NCBI RefSeq assembly: GCF_001887775.1
Contig: NZ_CP015519.1
Coordinates: forward strand, 2,542,001 to 2,606,000
DNA from: Syntrophotalea acetylenivorans
GTDB lineage: Bacteria > Desulfobacterota > Desulfuromonadia > Desulfuromonadales > Syntrophotaleaceae
DNA: 64,000 nucleotides
Reading direction: 5' to 3'
The notes under the pieces are model-generated. The model did no database searches and was not told where the DNA came from. It worked only from the letters and a program-made list of their open reading frames with translations. Numbering within the stretch: the stretch's first letter is position 1; every line of letters begins with the position of its first letter. A program made the position numbers and the translations under genes. This document shows positions 44,111 through 53,958 of this stretch, piece after piece.

Positions 44111-45763
44111 ATGGCGCTTCACCCCTTGGCAGGTCTTCCGGCACCGAAATCGATCCTCTCCAATATCCCCAGACTTGTAAGCGATTACTACACGCGGCAC
44201 CCCGACCTGAGTGACGCAACAAATCTGGTATCTTTCGGTACTTCTGGCCACCGGGGTTCTTCGGTTAAAGGCACTTTTAACGAGGACCATATTCTCGCCA
44301 TCGTGCAGGCGATTTGCGATTATCGCAAAGATGCCGGAATCGACGGACCCCTTTTTTTGGGGATGGATACTCATGCCCTTTCCGAGCCGGCACACGCTAC
44401 CGCCCTGGAAATATTGGCGGCTAACGGCGTGGAGGTACGCATCGCCAAGGACTTCGGCTATACCCCCACGCCGGTCATCTCCCATGCCATCCTCACTTAC
44501 AACCGGGACCGGCAGGAGCGCCTTGCCGACGGGATTGTTGTCACCCCTTCCCACAATCCACCGGACAATGGCGGTATCAAGTATAATCCGCCCAATGGCG
44601 GCCCGGCCGATACCGACGTCACCTCGAGGATCGCTGACCTGGCCAACACCTGTCTGCGTCAGGGGCTGAAGGAGATCAAGCGCCTCCCCTATGAGCAGGC
44701 GCTTGCCGCACCGTCAACGATTTTCTACGACTATGTCACTCCTTACGTTGATGACCTGAGCAATGTTATCGACATGGAAGCGATCAAAAAGGCCGGTCTG
44801 CGTATCGCCGCCGATGCCTTGGGCGGCTCCGGCCTCGGCTTCTGGCAACCGATCGCGGAAAAATACGGCCTGAATATCGAGCTGATCAACGGCCACCCCG
44901 ACCCTACCTTCAGTTTCATGTGCGTCGACAAGGACGGCAAAATTCGTATGGACTGTTCCTCCGCCAGCGCCATGGCGGGCCTGATCAAGCTCAAGGACAA
45001 ATACGACATCGCCTTCGGCAACGACCCCGACTTCGATCGGCACGGCATCGTCACCCCGTCGGCAGGGCTGATGAATCCAAATCACTATCTGGCCGTGGCC
45101 ATCAGTTACCTTTTCAGTCATCGCAGCGGATGGTCCAAGGATGCTGCAGTAGGCAAGACCCTGGTCTCTTCATCGATGATCGACCGCGTAGCCGCTGACC
45201 TGGGACGCACCCTTTCGGAGGTTCCGGTGGGGTTCAAGTGGTTCGTCGACGGGCTGGTGGACGGTTCCTACGGGTTCGGCGGCGAAGAAAGCGCCGGTGC
45301 TTCTTTTCTGCGAAAGGACGGCACCGTCTGGTCTACCGACAAGGACGGAATCATCCTTTGCTTGTTGGCCGCCGAGATCACCGCCGTGACGGGTCGCGAC
45401 CCGTCACGGCACTATCAGGACCTGGTGCAGAAGTTTGGCGACCCCGTTTACGCTCGTATCGATGCCGAAGCGACTCCCGCACAAAAGGCTGTTCTCGGCA
45501 AACTTTCTCCTGACCAGATTACCGCGGACACTCTCGCCGGCGAAGCGATTACCGCCAAGCTCACCAACGCTCCCGGTAACGGCGCCGGGATCGGCGGGCT
45601 CAAGGTCACCAGCAAAAACGGTTGGTTCGCTGCCCGTCCCTCGGGTACCGAGGATATTTACAAAATCTACGCGGAATCGTTCAAAGGTGAGGAACATTTG
45701 AGGCAAATTCAGGATCAGGCCAAGACGATCGTTAGTGAAGCGTTCAAGGCTGCAGGGGCTTAG
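44111..45763 (+). CDS. pgm: Phosphoglucomutase (alpha-D-glucose phosphate-specific)
   Basis: 550 residues, the length of the E. coli Pgm type. Active-site serine in [19 protein letters not shown], metal-binding loop [10 protein letters not shown], sugar-binding [15 protein letters not shown], and C-terminal phosphate-binding [12 protein letters not shown]. Interconverts glucose-1- and glucose-6-phosphate, feeding glycogen and surface-sugar synthesis alongside the upstream glmU/glmS and malQ at 19-20 kb. It has its own promoter and terminator. Confidence 0.97.
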   Translation: MALHPLAGLPAPKSILSNIPRLVSDYYTRHPDLSDATNLVSFGTSGHRGSSVKGTFNEDHILAIVQAICDYRKDAGIDGPLFLGMDTHALSEPAHATALEILAANGVEVRIAKDFGYTPTPVISHAILTYNRDRQERLADGIVVTPSHNPPDNGGIKYNPPNGGPADTDVTSRIADLANTCLRQGLKEIKRLPYEQALAAPSTIFYDYVTPYVDDLSNVIDMEAIKKAGLRIAADALGGSGLGFWQPIAEKYGLNIELINGHPDPTFSFMCVDKDGKIRMDCSSASAMAGLIKLKDKYDIAFGNDPDFDRHGIVTPSAGLMNPNHYLAVAISYLFSHRSGWSKDAAVGKTLVSSSMIDRVAADLGRTLSEVPVGFKWFVDGLVDGSYGFGGEESAGASFLRKDGTVWSTDKDGIILCLLAAEITAVTGRDPSRHYQDLVQKFGDPVYARIDAEATPAQKAVLGKLSPDQITADTLAGEAITAKLTNAPGNGAGIGGLKVTSKNGWFAARPSGTEDIYKIYAESFKGEEHLRQIQDQAKTIVSEAFKAAGA

Positions 45764-45796
45764 TCCTGCGGTAAATTTTACGAATGAATCATATTT

Positions 45797-45835
45797 CCCC
45801 CCCTATTGGCCCTTACCGGTGGGGGGTTTTCTTTC
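45797..45835 (+). terminator. Rho-independent terminator after pgm
   Basis: CCCCCC(C)TATTGG... pairs with CCGGT-GGGGGG followed by TTTTCTTT. Confidence 0.75.
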
Positions 45836-45979
45836 CGCCTAAGCTCCATCGTTCAACGATTGGAAATTGTTAGGTTTAAAAAGAGAAAAGAGTCCTTTGC
45901 AATTGCTTGCCAAGCAAGCCCAACTGGATAAAATTAATTACCACAGTGTTTCCCTTTACTTAACTGATGGAGGTGGGCA

Positions 45980-46384
45980 ATGAATGTAAGGTGTTCTCGA
46001 ATTCTTGATCTGCGTATCTGCTGGATGGTGTTGTTGACCTTCTGCGTGTTCTCCCTGATCCCCTCTAATGGCAGCGCCTCGTTGGTGGAGAGCCGCCTTT
46101 CCAGTGGAGAAACCCTTAGCCAAAGGAGTATAGAACTAAACAAGATTCGCCAGGCTCTGGAAACGGATGTCGTAGCGCAACGCCTCGCCGATTTCGGCTT
46201 ATCCCAAGAGGAGGTGGCGGCTAAGCTGCCGACTTTGAGCGACGATCAGCTTCACCAGCTCGCCGGTCTGTCCGACAGTCTCGCCGAAGGGGGAGTGTTG
46301 GGGACGGTTATCGCTGTGCTGCTGATCGTGTTGCTGGTGGTTGTGATCCTCAAGCTGGCCAATAAGGAAATCATCATTCGATGA
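45980..46384 (+). CDS. PA2779-family protein
   Basis: 134 residues. Signal peptide or anchor at the N-terminus (about 12-34), a helical periplasmic part containing the family pattern of LADFGLSQEEVAAKLPTLSD and LHQLAGLSD, and a C-terminal membrane helix (about 105-126) with a short tail. PA2779-type proteins are regularly encoded next to PA2778-type peptidases, as here (4-nt overlap, stop/start ATGA-like). The biochemical role is unknown. Confidence 0.82.
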   Translation: MNVRCSRILDLRICWMVLLTFCVFSLIPSNGSASLVESRLSSGETLSQRSIELNKIRQALETDVVAQRLADFGLSQEEVAAKLPTLSDDQLHQLAGLSDSLAEGGVLGTVIAVLLIVLLVVVILKLANKEIIIR

Positions 46385-46944
46385 GGGGTTTGAGTGGTTG
46401 CAAAGGGTTTCTGCGGTGGCGGTTGGGAGGGCTGCTGCTGATCTGTTTGACCTCTGCTTGTAGTCCTTTGAAGGTTTCTCCGATCAGGACAGATTCCGCG
46501 GCCGGTCGGATCATCGAAGGGGTCTCCTTTTATGCCCAGGAGGGGCGATACGATTGCGGTCCGGCCGCCTTGGCTTCATTGTTGGGTCAGCGGGGAGAAA
46601 GTGTGTCCCTGGAAGAAATTCGTGCGGCGACTTATACCCCTGGTTTGCAAGGCAGTCTGTTGCCTGATCTGGAAAACTATGCCCGCAGTCTCGATTATGG
46701 GACCCGTTCCGGGCGGGGCGATCTGGCTTTACTGAGAAAAGCAGTCGATGCCGATACTCCGGTGCTGATCCCCCTGGAGATGGGCCGCTGGAAGTTGACT
46801 CGGCCCCACTATGTGGTGGTGTATGGGTATGAAGGCAGCGATTTTGTCGTTCATGCCGGGAAGCAAGGAAACATGACCATTGCCGCGGTAGATTTGGAAC
46901 GGCGTTGGCAAAGGTTGAATCGCCTGTATCTGTATCTGGAGTAA
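46381..46944 (+). CDS. PA2778-type C39-like cysteine peptidase, lipoprotein
   Basis: 187 residues. A lipoprotein signal (LLLICLTSACS) anchors it to a membrane. The papain-like C39 domain has the catalytic Cys in RYDCGPAALASLLG and His in RPHYVVVYGY, and FVVHAG follows. PA2778-type proteins elsewhere carry TPR repeats at the C-terminus; here those are in the next gene, so the protein is a split form. It overlaps PA2779 by 4 nt and the TPR gene begins 5 bp after its stop. Confidence 0.85.
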   Translation: MRGLSGCKGFLRWRLGGLLLICLTSACSPLKVSPIRTDSAAGRIIEGVSFYAQEGRYDCGPAALASLLGQRGESVSLEEIRAATYTPGLQGSLLPDLENYARSLDYGTRSGRGDLALLRKAVDADTPVLIPLEMGRWKLTRPHYVVVYGYEGSDFVVHAGKQGNMTIAAVDLERRWQRLNRLYLYLE

Positions 46945-46949
46945 TTGCG

Positions 46950-47411
46950 ATGCTGCGTTGTTGTTTTTTGGTTGTGTTGACCCTGTTGCTGGCCGGATGC
47001 AGCCTGCCGAGGGTTGTCGTGCTGCACGACCCTCTCGACGCTCAGGAGCATAACGACCTGGGCGTAAGTTATCAGGCCAATGGGGAGTTTGACCTGGCTC
47101 TGCGCGAATACCGGCGGGCCGCAGAACTCAATGGTGACTGGGCCAAGCCGCTGATCAACGGGGGGAATTCTCTGGCGGCGCTAGAGCAATGGTCTCAGGC
47201 CGCCGAACTCTACCGGAGCGCACTACAACGACAACCCGAACAGACCGAAGCGATGAACAATCTTGCCTGGGTTCTGTTGCAGCAAGGGGACTTGGTGCAG
47301 GCCCGTCAATGGGCGGAAAGAGCGGTGGAAAATAGCCCCCACACGGCAGCTTTCATCGATACACTGGCGGCTGTTAAGGCCCGTCAGGAGCAGACGTCCC
47401 CACCGCGTTGA
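46950..47411 (+). CDS. TPR-repeat lipoprotein
   Basis: 153 residues. Lipobox LLLAGCS, then about three tetratricopeptide repeats (HNDLGVSYQANGEFDLALREYRRA near 36-59, a second from about 70, and AMNNLAWVLLQQGDLVQARQWAERAV near 100-125). ATG 46950 is chosen because it gives a proper signal peptide. It appears to be the detached TPR half of a PA2778 protein and probably binds it at the membrane (inference). Confidence 0.85.
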   Translation: MLRCCFLVVLTLLLAGCSLPRVVVLHDPLDAQEHNDLGVSYQANGEFDLALREYRRAAELNGDWAKPLINGGNSLAALEQWSQAAELYRSALQRQPEQTEAMNNLAWVLLQQGDLVQARQWAERAVENSPHTAAFIDTLAAVKARQEQTSPPR

Positions 47412-47575
47412 TTTCCGGTCTTTTCTTTGTCTCCTTTGCTACCATTCCATCTCAAAATCTGCTATGTTCGGCAGCGTTGACCTGCTTTTGATTGCATTTG
47501 CGTGGGTGGGCGTCCAAGATTCCATATCCGGGCCGACTCTGGTCCGATGAGCTTGCTTAGAAGGATAAGACACAC

Positions 47576-48886
47576 ATGTACTGGGAACCGGAGATCGAAC
47601 AGCTGCCGTCGACGCGTCTGCAGCAATTGCAGCTCGAAAGGTTGCGCAAGACCATCGACCGCGCCGGGCGTTCACCTTTTTATCGTCAGCAGTTCGCTGC
47701 CGCCGGTGTCGCTTCGGGGAAGTTGCAGCATATTGATGATATTCGCAGCCTGCCTTTTACCACCAAGGACGATCTGCGCAACCATTTCCCCTACGGTTTC
47801 CTGACCGTTCCCAAGGACGGCCCGGTGCGTTTGCACTGTTCAAGCGGCACCACCGGTAATCCCACAGTGATTTTCCACGATCAGCACGATCTGGCTTCTT
47901 GGGCCAACCTGGTGGCCCGATCCCTTTATTGTGCCGGTGTGCGGCCGACGGACGTGTTTCAGAATATCTGCGGTTACGGCCTGTTTACTGGCGGCCTCGG
48001 TTTTCAATACGGTGCCGAGCATCTTGGCGCCCTGGTGATTCCTGCTGCTGCCGGCAATAGCCGCCGTCAGATCAAGTTGATGCAGGATTTTGGTACTACG
48101 GCGGTGCATACTATCCCCAGTTATCTGCTGCGCCTTCACAATGTTTTCACGGAACTCGGCCTCGATCCCCGCCGGGACACCGACCTGCGAATGTTTGTCA
48201 TTGGAGCCGAGCCTCATAGCGAGGGGCAACGGCGCCGTATCGAGGAATTGTTCGGTGTCAGCGCCTATAATTCCTACGGCCTGTCGGAGATGAACGGCCC
48301 GGGGGTGGCCTTTGAATGCCGGGAGCAGAACGGACTGCATATCTGGGAGGATTGCTTCGTGGTCGAAATCATCGATCCGGAAACCCTTCAGCCGCTGCCC
48401 GATGGCGAACAGGGCGAACTGGTGTTGACCACCCTCGACCGCCAAGCCATGCCTTTGCTGCGCTATCGGACCCGGGATTTGACCCGCATTCTTCCCGAAC
48501 CTTGCCCTTGCGGGCGGACGCATCGCCGTCTTGATCGTATCAGCGGCCGCAGTGATGATATGCTTATTCTCAAGGGGTGTAATATTTTCCCCATGCAGAT
48601 CGAAAAAGTTCTGATGCGTTTTGCCGAGGTTGGCAGTGACTATTTGATCGTTGTGGAGAACTGCAACGGCAGCGATGAGATGCAGATTCAGGTCGAGGTA
48701 CAGAAAGAATGGTTCACCGGCAATATGGAGGCCTTGGAGAATCTTTCCCGCAAGATCAGCCATGCCGTTCGCGATGAAATTCTTGTGACCCCTGCCATTC
48801 GCCTGGTCGAGCCGGGCAGTCTGCCCAAAAGTGAGGGGAAGGCGGTACGGGTTCAGGATTTGCGCAAGCCACAGGAGTCAGTATGA
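47576..48886 (+). CDS. Phenylacetate-CoA ligase-type AMP-forming acyl-CoA synthetase
   Basis: 436 residues, the full PaaK length. Adenylate-forming motifs are CSSGTTGNPTVIFHD (P-loop-like), NSYGLSEMNGPGVAFEC and YRTRDLTRIL, and the C-terminal AMP-binding extension carries the lysine near SLPKSEGKAVRV. It activates an aryl- or other carboxylate with ATP and CoA. In anaerobes such enzymes paired with an ACT protein are often labelled indolepyruvate/phenylacetate pathway genes. The neighbour here is an ACT protein overlapping by 4 nt. Confidence 0.9.
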   Translation: MYWEPEIEQLPSTRLQQLQLERLRKTIDRAGRSPFYRQQFAAAGVASGKLQHIDDIRSLPFTTKDDLRNHFPYGFLTVPKDGPVRLHCSSGTTGNPTVIFHDQHDLASWANLVARSLYCAGVRPTDVFQNICGYGLFTGGLGFQYGAEHLGALVIPAAAGNSRRQIKLMQDFGTTAVHTIPSYLLRLHNVFTELGLDPRRDTDLRMFVIGAEPHSEGQRRRIEELFGVSAYNSYGLSEMNGPGVAFECREQNGLHIWEDCFVVEIIDPETLQPLPDGEQGELVLTTLDRQAMPLLRYRTRDLTRILPEPCPCGRTHRRLDRISGRSDDMLILKGCNIFPMQIEKVLMRFAEVGSDYLIVVENCNGSDEMQIQVEVQKEWFTGNMEALENLSRKISHAVRDEILVTPAIRLVEPGSLPKSEGKAVRVQDLRKPQESV

Positions 48887-49317
48887 TCGCTCATCAGGTA
48901 TCCGTGTTTTTGGAAAACAAGCCGGGCCGGCTGGAGAAGATTACCGCAGTTCTCAAAGAACAACAGCTCAACATCCGTGCCATGACCCTGTCGACGAGTA
49001 CTGCCGGCTGGGGGATTCTCAATCTGCTGGTCGATCAGCCTGAGAGAGCCTGCCAGGTTCTTACAGAAACCGGCCATCCGGCAGCGCTCAGGGAGATAGT
49101 GGTAGCGAAAATGGCCGATGTGCCTGGCACCTTGCACGATATGTTGTTGTTGCTGGCCAAGGCAGGTCTCAACGTTCAGAATGCCTATGGTACGGTGCTC
49201 GGCGACCAGCGTAGCGCCATTCTGGTTATCGATGTTGAGGATGCCGAATCGGTTCAGCATATTTTTAGCGAGGCCGGAGTGGAAACCCTCAGTACAGAAC
49301 AGGTCTATCGTATCTGA
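48883..49317 (+). CDS. Tandem ACT-domain protein
   Basis: 144 residues containing two ACT domains (QVSVFLENKPGRLEKITAVL, about 5-70; MADVPGTLHDMLLLLAKAGL, about 72-140). ACT domains bind amino acids and regulate enzymes of their metabolism. Its ATG overlaps the stop of the CoA ligase, so the pair is translationally coupled; it may sense an aromatic amino acid and control that ligase (inference). Confidence 0.9.
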   Translation: MIAHQVSVFLENKPGRLEKITAVLKEQQLNIRAMTLSTSTAGWGILNLLVDQPERACQVLTETGHPAALREIVVAKMADVPGTLHDMLLLLAKAGLNVQNAYGTVLGDQRSAILVIDVEDAESVQHIFSEAGVETLSTEQVYRI

Positions 49318-49454
49318 TGCGATCTAGATAGTTGCTCCGGCGACTTTTGCTGTTGCGTTCCCGGCCGAGACATTTTAAGGTTAAAAATTGTTCCATCCGC
49401 CGGCTTTCGCCGGCGTCTTTGTTCCCTTCCAGCAAACAGAAAGCCTGTCCTGCC

Positions 49455-51266
49455 ATGAGCAAATCACATCATATTTCTCCCTTGGATGCCCTTTCCTGGC
49501 TGCGTCATCGCAGTCCGGCCCTTTTCAGCCGCCTTGGTATTACCGAAAATACTTTCATGGTCATGCTGGCCTTGGCTATCGGTATTTTGGCCGGGCTAGG
49601 CAACTTTGTTTTTCGCCAGACCATTGAGCTGATCCATTGGGCGGTGATCGAGCAGGGCAAGGAATTTTTTGCTATTTCCTTTGAACACTGGAGCATGGCC
49701 CGCTGTTGGGCTCTGTTCTTCCCCGTTATTGGCGGTTTGCTGATGATTCCTTTCGGGGTCTTTTTTGCCAAAGACCTCAAGTTCGGGTTCCCTGATTTTC
49801 TTGAGCGTGCCAATTTGCGCGGCGCCAAATTCCCCGGCCGAACCATCTTGACCCGGGGCCTGGCCAGCGCTATCACCCTCGGTACCGGTGGTTCTGCGGG
49901 CCAGGAAGGACCCATCGCCCAGATCGGCGGCGCCATCGGCAGTCAGGCCGGTCAGGTGTTCAAGATGAGCGGCGAACGGCTCAAGGTGCTTGTCGCCTGC
50001 GGCGTGGCCGGTGGCATTGCCGCCACCTTCAATGCGCCCATCGCCGGGGTCTTTTTTGCCCACGAAATCGTCTTGCTGGCCGCCTTTGAGCTGAGCAGCT
50101 TTACCGCCATCGTCATCAGCAGCGGTATCGCTACGGTGGTCTCCCGGGCTTTGCTTGGGGATGTGCCGGCACTGCGGGCGCCGTCCTATTCGGTGGCCCA
50201 TCCCTGGGAGCTGATCTTTTACGTGGTGCTCGGCATGTTGGTAGGGCTGTTGGCGGTAGGTTTTATCGATTTTCACTATCGGGTCAAGGATCGTTTTACC
50301 GCCCTGAAGCTGCATCCTTTGGCCAAGCCGGTTCTCGGCGGTGCCCTGGTCGGCGTCATCGGTATTGTTTTTCCGCAGATCTTCGGCAACGGTTATGAAT
50401 TCATGGAAACGGTGCTGCGGGGCGAGGGTATCTTCTGGATGCTGGCGGCGCTGGTTCTGGTCAAGGCATTGGCGACTTCTCTGACCCTCGGGTCGGGGCT
50501 TCCCGGCGGGCTTTTCGCTCCTTCCATGTATATCGGTGCGGTAACCGGCGGTGCCTTCGGTAAACTCTTGCAGGGGCTGTTTCCCGGCGTGGTTACTTTG
50601 CCGGGAACCTATGCCCTGGTCGGCATGGGAGCGTTTCTGGCGGCTGCTACCCATGCACCCATGACCGCCATCTTTCTGCTCTTCGAGATGACCGGGTCCT
50701 ACGACATCATTATCCCCATTATGCTCTCCTGTGTGATCGGTACCGCCATCAGTCGTCGTTTCAAGGACGACAGCCTTGATACGGTGGAGCTGTCCCGGGC
50801 CGGTATCGACCTGGAGGCCGGCAAAGAGCGCAATATCATGAAATCCCTGAAAGTCGGTGAGGTCATGACCCGCGATCCCGAGTCGATTCCCGAGAACATG
50901 ACTCTGCGTCAGTTCAACAAATTCATGGCCAGTACCCGGCACACCAATTTTCCTCTGATCAACAGCAGTGGCGCGCTGACAGGCATCATTTCAGTGCAGG
51001 ATTTTATGGGCGTGGTTTTTGAACCCGACCTGCTTGACCTGGTCGTTGTCAAAGAGCTGGCGACTCTCGATGTGATCACTGTTAACCAGGACGAAAATCT
51101 CGACAGCGCCATGCGCAAGATAGGGTATCGCAATATCGAGCAGCTTCCGGTGGTAGATTGGAATAACGGCAACAAGTTGCTCGGCATCGTCTCCCGCCGG
51201 GACATGGTGTCGGCCTACAACCGGGCCTTGATGGTTCGTCAGCTTGAAGAGGTCGGCGATGAGTGA
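49455..51266 (+). CDS. CLC-type chloride channel/transporter with CBS domains
   Basis: 604 residues. Membrane core of about 10 helices with the CLC selectivity motifs GTGGSAGQEGPIAQIG (the usual GREGP has Gln) and GSGLPGGLFAPSMYIGA, and two CBS domains (about 470-595; VGEVMTRDPESIPENMTL, LLGIVSRRDMVSAY) on the cytoplasmic tail. I chose ATG 49455; earlier in-frame starts to 49332 are not membrane-like. It moves chloride, with or without proton exchange. It overlaps the helicase gene by 8 nt, an unexpected pairing of functions. Confidence 0.92.
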   Translation: MSKSHHISPLDALSWLRHRSPALFSRLGITENTFMVMLALAIGILAGLGNFVFRQTIELIHWAVIEQGKEFFAISFEHWSMARCWALFFPVIGGLLMIPFGVFFAKDLKFGFPDFLERANLRGAKFPGRTILTRGLASAITLGTGGSAGQEGPIAQIGGAIGSQAGQVFKMSGERLKVLVACGVAGGIAATFNAPIAGVFFAHEIVLLAAFELSSFTAIVISSGIATVVSRALLGDVPALRAPSYSVAHPWELIFYVVLGMLVGLLAVGFIDFHYRVKDRFTALKLHPLAKPVLGGALVGVIGIVFPQIFGNGYEFMETVLRGEGIFWMLAALVLVKALATSLTLGSGLPGGLFAPSMYIGAVTGGAFGKLLQGLFPGVVTLPGTYALVGMGAFLAAATHAPMTAIFLLFEMTGSYDIIIPIMLSCVIGTAISRRFKDDSLDTVELSRAGIDLEAGKERNIMKSLKVGEVMTRDPESIPENMTLRQFNKFMASTRHTNFPLINSSGALTGIISVQDFMGVVFEPDLLDLVVVKELATLDVITVNQDENLDSAMRKIGYRNIEQLPVVDWNNGNKLLGIVSRRDMVSAYNRALMVRQLEEVGDE

Positions 51267-53574
51267 TTTGCTCACATCCCTCAATGAGATGCAGCAACAG
51301 GCGGTTTTGCACCAGGATGGTCCCCTGTTGATTCTGGCCGGAGCCGGGTCGGGTAAGACTCGCACCCTGACTCACCGGGTGGCCCACTTGATCCGGGAAG
51401 GGGGGGTAGCTCCCTGGCAGATTCTGGCCGTGACCTTTACCAATAAGGCGGCTGCCGAGATGCGCGAGCGGCTCGAAAACTTGCTCGGTTCGAGCGAGTT
51501 GCCCTGGGTGAGCACCTTTCATGCGGCCTGCGTACGGATTTTACGGCGGGACATTGAATCCCTCGGCTATACCGGCGATTTCACCATTTACGACGATCAG
51601 GATCAGCAGCGACTGCTGCGGGACTGTCTCAAGGAACTCAATATTCCGGAGAAGACCCTCAAGCCCCGCTCGGCGGCAGCCGCCATAGACAGCGCCAAAA
51701 ATAGCGGCCTGTTGCCTGACCAGCTCGATCGCAGCGATTACTACGGCGAGATGACGGCCCGGGTCTACGAACTCTATCAGCACCGCTTGCAAAGGGCCAA
51801 CGCTCTCGATTTCGGTGACCTGCTGCTCTGTGCGGTACGTTTGTTCGAGGAGCATCCAGAGGTGTTGGCCCGATATGCGAATCGCTTCCACCATCTGCTG
51901 GTCGACGAATTTCAGGACACCAACCAGGTGCAGTATCGCTTGGTCAAAATGCTGGCCGCCGGCCACGGAAATTTGTGTGTGGTCGGGGACGATGACCAGT
52001 CCATCTATGCCTGGCGCGGTGCCGAGATCAGCAATATCCTCAACTTCGAAAGGGACTTTACCGGTACCAAAGTGATTCGCCTGGAGCAGAGCTACCGTTC
52101 GTCGTCGACAATTCTTGAAGCGGCGGGCGAGGTGGTGGCCCGCAATGTCGGCCGTAAGGGGAAAACGCTGTGGACCGACAACCCCGCCGGGGAGCCCATT
52201 ACACTCAAGGACTGTAGTGATGACCTGACCGAGGCACGGTTTGTCGCTGCCGAAGTCGCAAAATTGAAGTTGTCCGGGCGTCATTTGCGCGACGTGGCGG
52301 TATTCTATCGCACCAACGCCCAGTCTCGCTCTCTGGAGGAGGCTCTGGTGGCCGAGCGGCTCCCCTACGTGATGGTTGGTGGGGTCAAGTTTTTTGCCCG
52401 TATGGAAGTCAAGGACGTACTGGCCTATCTGCGCACCCTGGTCAATCCGGCCGATGCGTTGTCTGCCAAGCGTATCGTCAACGTGCCTGCCCGGGGAATC
52501 GGCGCCAAAACGGTGGAACGTATCGCCGTTCTGGAACAGGAGGCGGGCGGCTTTTTGCCGGCCTGCCGCCTGGCGCTACAGCGTGGCCTCCTTAAGGGGG
52601 CTGCGGCCAATAAAGTGAGCAAATTCGTTGCGCTGATGGACGATTTTCAAGGTCGGCTGGCTCAGCTGCCTTTTCCTCAATTGACCGCTGAACTCATCGA
52701 AGAAACGGGTTACGGGCCGCTCCTTAGAGAAGAGGCCCGGGGAGCTATGACCGAAGGGGAGCGCCAGGAAGCCAAAGGGCGACTGGAGAACCTTGAACAG
52801 TTGCTGGCGGGCATGGAGGAACATCAGTCCACGGATCGTACCTTGCAGGATTTTCTCGAGCAGGTGGCCCTGGTTGCCGATCTTGACGCCTACGACGGCA
52901 GCCATGACCGGGTGACTCTCATGACCCTGCATGCCGCCAAGGGCCTTGAATTCCCGGTGGTGTTCATGACCGGCATGGAAGAGGGACTGTTTCCCCACAG
53001 CCGCAGTGGCGACGAGGGCGATGATATAGAGGAGGAGCGCAGGTTGTGTTATGTCGGCATGACCCGGGCTATGGACAAACTGTACCTCAGTCACGCCCGA
53101 CGGCGACGTATCTACGGCGACTTTCAGTACAACCCGCCGAGTCGTTTTCTGGTCGAATTTCCCTCTCGGCTTCTGGAGGATAGCGAGCAACCGACTTTGC
53201 GTCACGCCGCCAGCCACAACCTGGCTTCGGTTTTCGATGAAGCCGGCACAAGTCAGGAAACCAACCACAACCTGGCTGCGGTGTTTGATCAATCGGAGCC
53301 AAAATCCGCTGCCAGCCACAATCTGGCTTCCGTGTTTGAGGATCTGGCCCCGGAACCGATGGCTGCGGACGATTTTTTTGAAGATGAGGTGCGTCAGGTG
53401 CCCGAGGCGGAGCTGGGACCACGCCTGGGTCAGCAGGTACGGCACGCCAAATTTGGAGTGGGTACCATCCGCCGCCTTGAGGGTAAGGGAGACAACCAGA
53501 AGGTTAGCATCTACTTCCGTACCGTCGGCCTGAAGAAGCTGTTGCTCAAGTTCGCCGGCTTGGAGCCGGCTTAA
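51259..53574 (+). CDS. UvrD/PcrA-type 3'-5' DNA helicase
   Basis: 771 residues of superfamily 1A. Q motif LNEMQQQAV, Walker A LAGAGSGKTRTL (about 28-39), Ia VTFTNKAAAEM, Walker B HLLVDEFQDTNQVQY (about 213-227), III GDDDQSIYAWRGA (about 242-254), IV LEQSYRSSSTILEA, V TLMTLHAAKGLEFPVVF and VI RRLCYVGMTRAMDKLYL. ATG 51259 overlaps the CLC stop. A C-terminal Tudor-like segment (GQQVRHAKFGVGTIRRLEGKG) interacts with RNA polymerase in PcrA. Between it and the helicase core are three copies of an HNLASVF motif. Acts in nucleotide-excision and replication repair with UvrC (17 kb). Confidence 0.95.
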   Translation: MSDLLTSLNEMQQQAVLHQDGPLLILAGAGSGKTRTLTHRVAHLIREGGVAPWQILAVTFTNKAAAEMRERLENLLGSSELPWVSTFHAACVRILRRDIESLGYTGDFTIYDDQDQQRLLRDCLKELNIPEKTLKPRSAAAAIDSAKNSGLLPDQLDRSDYYGEMTARVYELYQHRLQRANALDFGDLLLCAVRLFEEHPEVLARYANRFHHLLVDEFQDTNQVQYRLVKMLAAGHGNLCVVGDDDQSIYAWRGAEISNILNFERDFTGTKVIRLEQSYRSSSTILEAAGEVVARNVGRKGKTLWTDNPAGEPITLKDCSDDLTEARFVAAEVAKLKLSGRHLRDVAVFYRTNAQSRSLEEALVAERLPYVMVGGVKFFARMEVKDVLAYLRTLVNPADALSAKRIVNVPARGIGAKTVERIAVLEQEAGGFLPACRLALQRGLLKGAAANKVSKFVALMDDFQGRLAQLPFPQLTAELIEETGYGPLLREEARGAMTEGERQEAKGRLENLEQLLAGMEEHQSTDRTLQDFLEQVALVADLDAYDGSHDRVTLMTLHAAKGLEFPVVFMTGMEEGLFPHSRSGDEGDDIEEERRLCYVGMTRAMDKLYLSHARRRRIYGDFQYNPPSRFLVEFPSRLLEDSEQPTLRHAASHNLASVFDEAGTSQETNHNLAAVFDQSEPKSAASHNLASVFEDLAPEPMAADDFFEDEVRQVPEAELGPRLGQQVRHAKFGVGTIRRLEGKGDNQKVSIYFRTVGLKKLLLKFAGLEPA

Positions 53575-53656
53575 GATCGGTTGGCTGATATTTTCACATC
53601 CTTCCCCAGTCATTTTGTTCTTCACAAATCTCGCTATCAGCCTTTGAAATAAAATC

Positions 53657-53790
53657 AAAACCATTCTCACGCTCGTTCGCTTTGCTCACTAAAGCCGCAA
53701 AGTCGCAAAGAAAGTCAAAGGAATGGTTTAGTTTCTCTTGGCGTCTTTGCGGCTTGAGCGACTGCAGGGAGCGGGCGTGAGAATGGTTTT
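53657..53790. repeat. 134-bp MITE-like hairpin
   Basis: Outer arms AAAACCATTCTCACGC (53657-53672) and GCGTGAGAATGGTTTT (53775-53790) are inverted and perfect for 16 bp. Inner arms AGCCGCAAAG and CTTTGCGGCT lie around 53692 and 53748. No gene inside. The inner motif resembles the GCCGCAAAGACGCCAAGA repeats scattered in many bacterial genomes. It probably folds as a long stem in transcripts. Confidence 0.8.
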
Positions 53791-53958
53791 ACGCCTTTAT
53801 GGGCCTGCTGCCTGCCATTCGAAATTATCCAACTTTCCTATGGATCGACCTCTCGGATTTTTTACGGACCGACTCTTGTCGGTTAGTCTGTTATAATGAC
53901 CGGCAAGGCTGTTCACTTTCGCTTTATCCTCAACGGGGGTTTTTCAAAGGGGGAAGAG

